DNA of 63,452 nt from a methane-oxidizing endosymbiont of Gigantopelta aegis (GTDB taxonomy: Bacteria > Pseudomonadota > Gammaproteobacteria > Methylococcales > Methylomonadaceae): contig NZ_JAEHGD010000001.1 of the NCBI RefSeq assembly GCF_016097405.1, positions 1,944,872-2,008,323 on the forward strand, in the 5' to 3' direction. The notes under the pieces are model-generated. The model did not search any database, was not told where the DNA came from, and saw only the letters and a list, made by a program, of their open reading frames with translations. This document shows positions 50,677 through 59,181 of this stretch, piece after piece. A program made the position numbers and the translations under genes. The number at the start of each line of letters is the position of its first letter. Position 1 is the first letter of the stretch.

Positions 50677-52960
50677 GAGAAGATGATTAATGCAGATTTT
50701 TGCCACCTAAGTCATGGGCATTGCCATGAATCCAGGTGATCGCTGCGTCGAGATCATCCTTGATTTTTTTGCCTTTCCAGGTCAAGGCTTCAGCAACCAG
50801 TGGTACACCCGATTTGTTGACTTCATGACACGAAGCGCACAGCAGAGGCCCATGACTGCCATCAGGGTTGTATTGCGCGGCTTGCTTGTAAGTGGTGGTA
50901 TCAACGTCAGGTGTGACCGGATACAAGCCATGAATCGATTCATGGCAGGCCTGACAGGCTAAACCGGCATGACCTTTAGAGTAACGCATCAGACTGTATT
51001 TACCCGGTTGGTTGATTGGAAAGGCAACCCCGCCTTGGCCTTCGACAAAGGGGGCTTCATGGCAGTCAGCACAATGCGGCGAGCCTGGAGACAGCCAGTA
51101 GTCACGTCCATCCGTTGCCGCGCTATAAGGTACAGCAGTAATGCCGGTGGCATCTTTCGGCAAATCCAGCTCCGACAGAATGGCGGTTGGATTGGCTGAC
51201 AAGATGACAACATTGGCATCACCATCTTCATCTTTACGAATTAACGGTTGCCCGTCTTTAGTGGCGATGACAGCAATATCGGGTGTCATCCGTTTTTTCG
51301 ACCAGGTGAGTAAAATACCGGATTTTCCGGGTGTGTCGTGGCCTTTTTCATCCAAGACAACTTTAGGGTCCAGATATTTATTGATCAGTGTTTCGCTATC
51401 GACGCCAAGCGCTAAAGCAATCTTGTCCAGTGGCAAATTACGAATCGTTTCGCCGGTTTGCTGAAAGGCATTGATCAAATTGTCGCGTTGATACAATTCC
51501 CGTGACAACTGATTATGACAGTTAGTGCACCACATGCCTTTGCCACCTTCACCGTTGCCGATTTTGGAAACATTGGCTTGCATCCATTTGCCGATGGCAT
51601 TCAAATGCTCTGGCGTCCCGACGCCGTCTTTGTCTTTGTTAGGATTGGAATGGACATCCCGACCTGCGAAACAGCCGCCCTCAGTGTCACGATTATCAGC
51701 TTGGGCATAGGTGTTTTGACCGTCTGGCGTAATCGGATAACCATCCATGCTGCCATCTTGTCTATGAGCCGGGTGACAGCCCGCGCAGGTGCCAGTACGA
51801 CCTTTAGAATCAGGCAGAGGCCTCATGGTTTGGTGTACGCGGTGTAAAGCCTCGGATAAGGCGACGATAGGTGTATCCCAAGACTCACGTTTTTTACTGC
51901 CACTGAGTACCTGGGCAATGCCTTTTGATTGTAAAACGCCGATCACATTGTCGGCATGACATTGTTGGCACAGTACCGGGTCGCTGCCCAGGCGGTTTTG
52001 GGTTGAGCGACTGGTTGGGTCGTATTTGGCCAGAAATTGCGTGCCATGACGGGCATCGTGGATTTGCAGGATGGAAATGGAGGTCGCTTTCAGATTAGCC
52101 ATATATTCGCTGGCACCGAGGCTTTTCCAGAATGTTTTTTCCTGTTTATATAAAGTGAAGGTGTCGCCGTTGGCATTCTCATTAGAATGGCAGTTTGCAC
52201 AGTTGGGAACATCGATGGGATTGGTGCCGATAAATTTAATGGGTTTCCCGGTATGGCTGTCGATAACCGGTTTGCCGCTTTTAGCATCGACCAAGCCCAC
52301 CCAGGCCTCCTGGTAAGGGCGGATATCGCTTTCCACGATTTCCAAAGGGCTTTTTTTCATCAATTCATCATAAAATGGCGTCAGTGGCAAACCGAGTGCA
52401 TCCCAGATGCCGGGATTGGTGAGTACGATAGGCACGTTATCCAGCACCGATGATTTGGTATAAACGATGGTGCCGGTATCGCCGGTATAGTGTAAATGGC
52501 CATTTTTTAAGGGTTGTCCGGAAGGGCCGGCGTCGCGTGGAATCGGTAGTTCAATACCAATCCGTAATTTTTCGCTGTCTTTACTGGTATGTTTCGGGTT
52601 GCTGCCTTTCAGGTCTTTGTAGATATAAAGATGGGTGAAATAAGCATTGCCAACATTTTCATTATCGCTGTATTTACCATCTTTATTGACGTCATAAGGA
52701 ATATTCCAATAGGCCAGTTTGGTCCCTTCAGAAAAGGTATTGTCGATATGGCCATATTCCAGTTTCATGCGTTTATTCCCATCCACCAGAACGGTCGGGT
52801 CATTCGGGTCGGCTTTTAAAAGCTGTGGAAAATCGTAAGGACTGCGAGCTGTTTTAACGACCTGGCTCTGGATTGAGTTATACGGTGGCAGGATACAGCA
52901 GTAGGAAAAGTCAAACCCCGTACAATGCATGCCCAGCTCGTAATTGATGGTAATGTTATA

Positions 52961-53692
52961 GGGGCTGTTGCCATTTCACATAGGTAACCATAAAAAGGCG
53001 CAAGCCAGAGCGATAGAGCCTTCAAAATTTCGTTTGAGTTTGTCATATCGCGTGGCGATCGCTCTGAAATGCTTAAGTCTTGCAAACACATTTTCAACGA
53101 GATGGCGATATTTGTAGAGACACCAATCCATTTCATCATTTCCCCGAGTTGAATTCTTTTTCTTGGGATAACAGGAACAGCCCTTTGTCTTTAATTTGAA
53201 GACGTAATGCTTCACTGTCATAGCCTCTGTCAGCAACTATATAGTCACCTTTTGGGAGCTCTGCAACTAATTTCGGTGCTTCTTTACAGTCATGAACTTC
53301 GCCGCCTGTCACTGAGAAATGAATAGGAAGACCACAGGCATCAACGGCCATATGAATTTTACTGGTGTTCCCGGCGACAGATTTCCCTATCGCTGTTTCT
53401 TGTTCACAGGCCGCACCACTACTATGCTGATGTGCTTTCACAATACTCCCATCAATAAATTCCCATTCCAGGTCTGGATCAACAACCAAGGCGTTAAAAA
53501 TACCCATCAGTTTTTCTTTACGAGACCAGTCATTGAATCGTTTATATACCGCATTCCAATTACCAAAAGCCGTGGGTAAATCTCTCCAGGGACAACCTAC
53601 TCGCAAGCGATAAAAAATACCTTCGACTGTTTTTCGAAGACAAGGTTTGTCATAAATATTTCAAGGGGGATTTTCAAAACGGCAACAGCCCC
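52961..53692 (-). mobile_element. IS427-type element, copy 2, decayed
   Basis: 732 bp, ends GGGGCTGTTGCC / GGCAACAGCCCC, with TA at 52959-52960 and 53693-53694. It is near-identical to copy 1 but has a deeper 5' deletion (about 120 bases lost relative to copy 3; the sequence jumps from TTGAAAT to ATTTATGAC). It carries the same five-A run as copy 1. It interrupts the multiheme cytochrome gene after codon 60 or so. Confidence 0.88.
52976..53640 (-). pseudogene. IS427-type transposase, copy 2
   Basis: Readable from RVGCPWRDLPTAFGNWNAVY in one frame through the catalytic Asp region (DGSIVKAHQ) to LFLLSQEKEFNSGK, then in another frame as GNDEMDWCLYKYRHLVENVF to FLWLPM. The N-terminal helix-turn-helix region and start codon are deleted. 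Two frames and a missing start mean no functional transposase. The ends are intact, so the copy could still move with help from copy 3. Confidence 0.8.
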
Positions 53693-53884
53693 TAGTCATT
53701 TTAGGTTTTTGTTTTTGATCGGTAATATTTTCAACCGGCCCGTTACGAATCAGGTTAAACATTTCCTGCGGATTTTTTGTTCCGCCTGTTGATTATCTGG
53801 CCGGTATGGAACAATACGCGCTAAGCCTGTTTGACTGAGCAACAAGCTGGCTACAAGAAGATATAAAGTACGGGGCTGCATGAT

Positions 53885-54533
53885 CTACCTCCTGAGTTGG
53901 TAATAATAGTGTGCTAATTGACGAATGTCCTCGTCGCTTAACTGTTCTGCAATCAAGCGCATACGGGCGTATACGTCGTTATGACGTGCGCCATTTTTGT
54001 ATTCTTTAAGGGTGGCTATAAAATAGCCGGGGTTTTGACCAGATAATGCTGGAATATCTTGTTTTTCTCCTTGACCCTGGCTGCCATGGCAAGTAAAGCA
54101 GGGTGGAATGATTTTTTGCCATTGCCCCGTGTCACCAGTATTTCGGCTTGTTTTAGAGTGGTTTTGTTATCGGCCTTATTCTCAGGCGCTGGCAAGGATG
54201 CGAACCAGGCTGCAATGTCGGCAGAGTCTTGTTCAGATAAGCCGGCAGCGACGGAATTCATCAACATATGGGTGCGTTTACCATCAGCATAATCACGCAG
54301 CTGTTTGTAGGTATAAGTTGCTAATTGACCGGCTAGCGAAGGATAGCTGTCCATTGGGCTGATACCATTTTCGCCGTGACAACCTGCACAGGTTTGTGCC
54401 AGTTGTTTGCCTTTTTGGGCATCGCCTTGTTTGATAAATTCCAGCAATTCTGGCGTCCATGCGATATTCGTGGATGGCTCGGCCATACCGTAAACAGGGG
54501 CGAGCACTAACAGTAAGCTTAAAAATATTTCAT
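53885..54533 (-). pseudogene. Di-heme cytochrome c4-type protein (frameshifted)
   Basis: Electron carrier of the c4 type (two similar class-I heme domains), usually shuttling electrons to a terminal oxidase. The ATG at 54533 starts a signal peptide whose frame breaks at a T-run (54521-54525; one T restores MKYF-SLLLVLAPVYGMAEP). The first heme is in TCAGCHGENG, the second in PPCFTCHGSQGQGE, which lies in another frame after a loss near 54140. Repairing both gives a two-heme protein of about 215 residues ending YYYQLRR. The stop overlaps the Shine-Dalgarno of the multiheme gene; the start overlaps the oxidase stop region. Part of the ruined oxidase operon. Confidence 0.8.
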
Positions 54534-55140
54534 ATCAATACCCCCAGGCGCTTGAGTCGTAAGTATCCATCAGGAAGAACTGCAGGATCGGAAAGCCAAA
54601 GCTGATTAACATCAACACAGCAATGACTTTATTCCAGAGTTTAATGTCATTCAGATATTCAGGTACTGACGCTGAAGGGTGCAGGGCTTCGGCGTATTCA
54701 ACCGGTTGTTCATATACCTCTGTGGATGAACTAAACTGTGTTTTGAACAAGATATAAATAAATAAGCATGCTGAGGCTAATAGAACCATGCCGCCAAAAT
54801 CATCGCGATCTCATAAGGTTTCCACGATAAAGTCAGTAAGTTGTTGTAAACAACCGTCGAAATCCGGCGGGGTTGGCCGAGTAAGCCCAAAATATGCCAA
54901 GGTGTCGTCAGGATGCTCATACCGATGAACCAAGTCCATAGTTGCAATAATGTCAATTTGTTGGAGAACAAAGGTTTTTAGTCAATATCGGCCAGATGTA
55001 ATAAGCAATAGCAAAATACATGATGACGGTAGTACCGGCAAAAATAAGATGGAAGTGGCCCGGAACCCAAGCCGTATTATGGATCATCGCATTCATGGCG
55101 TAACTGGCATTAATAATGCCGCCAAAACCACCAAAAATTA

Positions 55141-55990
55141 GGGGCTGTTGCCGTTTTGAAAATCCCCTTGAAATTCAATAACTCCGCCACATAGATTGTT
55201 TATTTTGACTCAAAAACAAGCAAACTATGCCGCGACAACTGCTTACGGATGAACTTTGGGAGAAACTGAAGATAATTATGTTGAAAATGGGAATTTATGA
55301 CAAACCTTGTCTTCGAAAAACAGTCGAAGGTATTTTTTATCGCTTGCGAGTAGGTTGTCCCTGGAGAGATTTACCCACGGCTTTTGGTAATTGGAATGCG
55401 GTATATAAACGATTCAATGACTGGTCTCGTAAAGAAAAACTGATGGGTATTTTTAACGCCTTGGTTGTTGATCCAGACCTGGAATGGGAATTTATTGATG
55501 GGAGTATTGTGAAAGCACATCAGCATAGTAGTGGTGCGGCCTGTGAACAAGAAACAGCGATAGGGAAATCTGTCGCCGGGAACACCAGTAAAATTCATAT
55601 GGCCGTTGATGCCTGTGGTCTTCCTATTCATTTCTCAGTGACAGGCGGCGAAGTTCATGACTGTAAAGAAGCACCGAAATTAGTTGCAGAGCTCCCAAAA
55701 GGTGACTATATAGTTGCTGACAGAGGCTATGACAGTGAAGCATTACGTCTTCAAATTAAAGACAAAGGGCTGTTCCTGTTATCCCAAGAAAAAAGAATTC
55801 AACTCGGGGAAATGATGAAATGGATTGGTGTCTCTACAAATATCGCCATCTCGTTGAAAATGTGTTTGCAAGACTTAAGCATTTCAGAGCGATCGCCACG
55901 CGATATGACAAACTCAAACGAAATTTTGAAGGCTCTATCGCTCTGGCTTGCGCCTTTTTATGGTTACCTATGTGAAATGGCAACAGCCCC
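55141..55990 (+). mobile_element. IS427-type element, copy 3 (fullest copy)
   Basis: 850 bp, ends GGGGCTGTTGCC / GGCAACAGCCCC, flanked by TA (55139-55140, 55991-55992). It has the complete 5' leader and start codon that copies 1 and 2 lack. It is inserted in oxidase subunit I, in the orientation opposite to that gene. Confidence 0.9.
55227..55975 (+). CDS. IS427-type transposase, two-frame (probably -1 frameshifting)
   Basis: DDE transposase of the IS5 family, IS427 type. The first frame starts MPRQLLTDELWEKLKI (55227) with a helix-turn-helix-like N-terminus, then RVGCPWRDLPTAFG and the first catalytic Asp in DGSIVKAHQHS and GDYIVADRGYDS. The second frame, -1 relative to the first, carries the final part: VIPRKKNSTRGNDEMDWC, YRHLVENVFARLKHFRAIATRYDKL and FLWLPM. 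A run of six A (55789-55794) in the overlap allows -1 slippage, as is known for several IS5-group elements. Without slippage the first frame runs on into flanking DNA. This is the only copy with a start codon, so it is the probable source of activity. Confidence 0.78.
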
Positions 55991-56586
55991 TAGCATCAGT
56001 AACGACAAAATAGTCGCGAGAACCATGGGATTAGTCCACGGCAGGGTACCAATCCAGCCAAATATGCCTTTACCACCTCTAAGACGCCCTGCAATTTCTA
56101 ATGCGGCGATGACGGTAAAGCCTGTGAGCAATGTCGGTGTAGAGACGATGAAGGTGCCGACCATATGCAATAATTTCCAACCCTTAGCTTGCTCAGGATC
56201 CATATATAAATGATGGAAACCGATAGGCAGACTGAATACAACCAGCACAATGAAGGCAACTCGGGCGGCTTCGTCACTGAATAGGTAAGATCCTGCCTGT
56301 TTAGGCACGAATACATAAAAGGCCGTGTAAGCTGGAATCAGCCAAAAATAAACGATAGGGTGTAAGGTCCAGGCAAAAGTGTGCGCGCGAGTCCAACGTC
56401 GATAGTGTCAGTCAGCCCTAATGCCCACGGTAATATTAAAAGACCGATTCCAGTGCAACACCCGCGCTAGTCCATAGCCAGAGCATGGCATTGAATGTGG
56501 TGGCAAACATGGCTAATGGTACTGTCTTGTCAGGGTTTTCTTGTTTCCATTGCAAGAACATGACAATCATGATCGCACACCAGACC

Positions 56587-57788
56587 AGGGCAATCGGGTT
56601 TAAAAAAGGGTTGAAATTATAATTTAGATAAGGTATTGGTTTTATCATTTTGATTATAAATGACAGTTACCCCAACGGCCTCAATTATCCACCATTTTTC
56701 AACGATTGCTGATCCAAGAGTAGATCGGCGAAAGAAGCATCAACTCACTGATATATTTTTCATCACCTTGTGTGCGACTATTTGTGGAGCCGATAACTGG
56801 GTGGCCATTGAAAAATTTGGAAGGCTAAAGAAAGCTGGTTCACTGAACAGCTTGGTTTAGAAAATGGAATCCTTCACATGATACGTTGGGTGCTGTTTTT
56901 GCCGCCATAGATACGGAACAATTTAGTCAATGCTTCTCAAACTGGGTGGCCGATCTAGCGGACTTGGTTGAAGAAGAAGATATTATTGCAATGGATGGCA
57001 AATGCTTAAGGCGCAGTATTGATAAAGCCTCAAATAAGTCAGCCATCTATATGGTGAGCGCCTGGTCGCGGAAAAACAGTTTGGTTTTAGGTCAGGCGAA
57101 AGTGGATGATAAATCCAATGAAATTACGGCCATACCCAAACTTCTGTCGCGTTTGGATATTGCAGGCGCTTTGATTACAATTGATGCAATGGGGTGCCAA
57201 AAGAAAATAGCCAAACAGATTATCGACCAAGGCGGTGACTATGTTTTGAGTTTAAAAGGAAATCATGGCACCTTACATGAGGATGTAAAGGCCTATTTTA
57301 CATCCGCTTTATCGCCAGAAATTGCCACAAAAACCGTCAATGGTGAGCATGGGCGAATTGAAACGCGTTCTGTTCGTGTCACGGATGAGATTGAATGGTT
57401 AAAAAGGAGCATTCCTGGTCAGGATTAAAAAGTATTATTGCCGTCACAGCCACAAGAGAAGTGGATGAAAAAATAACCGAGGAAACACGCTATTTTATAA
57501 GCAGTTTAAGCGCAAACGATCCAAACAAGTTAGAGCATGCTGTTCGCGCTCATTGGGCGATTGAAAATAACTTGCATTGGGTTCTTGATCTTGCTTTTGA
57601 TGAGGATAGCAACCGAACCCGCAAAGGATATAGTGCTTCAAACTTAGCTGTCATTCGACACATGGCCTTAAATTTAATAAAAGCCGAGGAAACGGCCAAA
57701 GTCGGTGTAAAAACCAAGCGAATGATGGCAGGGTGGGATAATGATTATTTACTCAAGATTCTTGGTGTAATTTAAACCCGATTGCCCT
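56587..57788 (+). mobile_element. ISAs1-family element in oxidase subunit I
   Basis: 1202 bp with perfect 18-base terminal inverted repeats (AGGGCAATCGGGTTTAAA and its inverse). A 12-base direct repeat, GCACACCAGACC, flanks it (56575-56586 and 57789-57800). ISAs1 elements usually duplicate 8-10 bases, so 12 is long or includes chance matches. The insertion splits the codons VWCA of the ba3 oxidase subunit I gene. Confidence 0.92.
56660..57775 (+). pseudogene. ISAs1-family transposase (three frameshifts)
   Basis: Reads from ATG at 56660 (ASIIHHFSTIADPRVDRRKK, HQLTDIFFITLCATICGAD) through a catalytic core (IIAMDGKCLRRSIDKAS, ITIDAMGCQKKIAKQI, GGDYVLSLKGNHGTL) to the C-terminal RAHWAIENNLHWVLDLAFDE and ends KILGVI at 57775. 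Three one-base losses (near 56821, 56871 and 57401, in A- or C-runs) split it into three frames. Repair of each restores one reading frame of about 372 codons. ISAs1 transposases (H-repeat-associated) of this length are single-ORF, so the copy is inactive. Confidence 0.85.
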
Positions 57789-58214
57789 GCACACCAGACC
57801 CAGGAGCCGACAATCAATAAGGTTGCTCCGAGATAAAATAAATGATGGGCCTGAACCGGTGGATAAAACGTATAAAGCACGGATGCTTTACCGGTTAATA
57901 ACGGAATGGCGGCTAATACGGTGCCGAACAGACTGAGCCAGAAACCGCCCCAGGCCAGGCCAGGATTCCAGATTGGTTTGTTTAAGGCAGTGTGGGCGGT
58001 AAAATAACCAAATCCCATGATAAAAAATGTCGTCAGTACATAGGCCATTAATACGCCATGGGTACTCACTGACGCAAAATAAACGGATGGCGAGCTTAAA
58101 GAGTCAAACAAACCACTGCGTTCTAGGACTTGAAACTCGCCCATAAAGCAGGCCAGGATGAACGCAATAAAAGCAACGGACATGTTGCCCAGTGCCAGTT
58201 TTCGAACAGTATTA

Positions 58215-58745
58215 TCAATCATTGTTTTGGCCTCCTTTCGAAGCGGAATGTTGGGCGAGCCATTGTTCTTTTTCGACGACTTTAATGCGGCTCCACATTT
58301 GATCATGGCCGAGTCCACAATATTCATTACATAACACCGGATAATCCCCCGGTGTTGGAAATGATGTTTCAACTTCGGCGACGAAGCCGGGGACAACCAT
58401 GGTGCTCATGTTGGTCATCGGGATATGGACGCCATGCAAAACATCCATGCTGACCCAGCGAAACGTCAGCTTCGTTTCAGCCGGAACCACAATTTCTTTC
58501 GGGAAGAACGAATAACGTCCGGCCACCATGCGCACAACAATATTTCCTTTATCATCGGTATTGACACCGAGCTTGTCTTCGGCAAACTCCTGGCTCAAAT
58601 GCAGTTTTGTTGAGTCTATAGTTTCGACATTACTCGGTGCATTCACGCTATGGAACAGTGCTTCAAACAGAATGATGCCAACAAAAAATGCACAGATGAC
58701 AAGGATAATCTGGCCCCATTTTTTTTCGAGCGGATCAATATGCAT
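58215..58745 (-). CDS. ba3-type cytochrome c oxidase subunit II (CuA)
   Basis: 176-residue membrane-anchored subunit II. One N-terminal TM helix (about 14-32) is followed by a cupredoxin domain with an intact CuA site: the first His in VLHGVHIPM, then CNEYCGLGHDQM with both Cys, His and Met. The short length with a single TM is typical of ba3 (type B) oxidases rather than aa3. It overlaps the subunit I start by 8 bases. Unlike subunit I, the frame is intact, so it may be recently orphaned. CuA without its subunit I partner cannot work as an oxidase. Confidence 0.9.
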   Translation of the reverse strand: MHIDPLEKKWGQIILVICAFFVGIILFEALFHSVNAPSNVETIDSTKLHLSQEFAEDKLGVNTDDKGNIVVRMVAGRYSFFPKEIVVPAETKLTFRWVSMDVLHGVHIPMTNMSTMVVPGFVAEVETSFPTPGDYPVLCNEYCGLGHDQMWSRIKVVEKEQWLAQHSASKGGQNND

Positions 58746-58754
58746 GGTATCCCC

Positions 58755-58907
58755 CTAATTGACAATTCCGCGTGGAATAAAGACGCCGTAATAAAGGAAT
58801 AACCAGCCGATAACCATGCTGATACCTACGGTTAGCATCAGTATCCACGTACCAATCGGTTTTCCGTTTAGAATCTTTTTGCGTTCTTCTTCAGTTAAGT
58901 CGGGCAT
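58755..58907 (-). CDS. Small ba3-oxidase-associated membrane subunit
   Basis: A 50-residue protein just upstream of subunit II on the same strand. It reads MPDLTEEERKKILNGKP, then a hydrophobic helix of about 20 residues (WILMLTVGISMVIGWLFLYY) and ends GIVN. AGGAGG lies 6 bases before the ATG. A one-TM accessory subunit (subunit IIa) is known in ba3-type oxidases and matches in size and position. The gene is intact. It begins the operon that continues with subunits II and I, cytochrome c4 and the multiheme cytochrome. Confidence 0.75.
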   Translation of the reverse strand: MPDLTEEERKKILNGKPIGTWILMLTVGISMVIGWLFLYYGVFIPRGIVN

Positions 58908-59181
58908 AAGAGCCTCCTGTTGTTTTTGTAAATCTTAATATTCTAATATAGAAATATTGCAAGCATGTGTCAAGCGATGGATGAACTTTTGTGAAGTAAA
59001 GATGGTCTGTATTCGCCACTATCGAGTGTGTTTTATAAAAGTATTTGAAATATAAGGAAAAAGTGCTTCTTTGTCCAATGCTGTAAAAATGAACCTGCGT
59101 CTGTTGCGCCGAGAATAATTCCTTTTTTTTGATCAAGTCTGGTTAATAAAAATCGGTCTGTTTACTATAGTCGTTTTATAA
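58908..59181. other. Divergent intergenic region between oxidase operon and TonB receptor
   Basis: About 274 bases, A/T-rich, with a few TTGA-like and TATA-like hexamers but no promoter pair or operator palindrome I would defend. Promoters of both divergent units must lie here. Confidence 0.3.

Larger units (their letters stand above)
50687..53881 (-). pseudogene. Multiheme cytochrome c, interrupted by IS copy 2
   Basis: A large exported multiheme protein. The ATG at 53881 (AGGAGG 8 bases upstream, overlapping the c4 stop) begins a signal peptide (MQPRTLYLLVASLLL). After about 60 codons the IS copy 2 (52961-53692) intervenes. The remaining reading from 52958 to 50687 is open for about 750 codons, with seven CxxCH motifs (CANCH, CQQCH, CAGCH, CTNCH, CADCH, CQACH, CASCH) and an opening NYELGMHCTGFDFSYCC. 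The 5' piece also has two one-base losses in A-runs (53773-53778 and 53699-53702). Excising the IS and repairing them gives DYNITINYELGMHC and one frame of about 820 residues. No heme can be attached to an unexported product, so it is probably dead. Confidence 0.8.
54535..58222 (-). pseudogene. ba3-type cytochrome c oxidase subunit I, disrupted by two IS elements
   Basis: Heme-copper oxidase subunit I of the ba3/B type, readable in pieces. 57801-58222 starts MIDNTVRKLALGNMSVAF (AAAGGAGG upstream) and runs to VWCA. After the ISAs1 element it continues from 56586 (IMIVMFLQWKQENPDK), through LHPIVYFWLIPAY and GFHHLYMDPEQ (CuB histidines), to IS427 copy 3. It then resumes with FGGFGGIINASY and NTAWVPGHFHL (heme ligands) and ends SAWGY. 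Besides the two insertions there are one-base losses near 56438, 56375, 54975 and 54791. Splicing and repair give about 560 residues. Non-functional as it stands. Confidence 0.85.
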
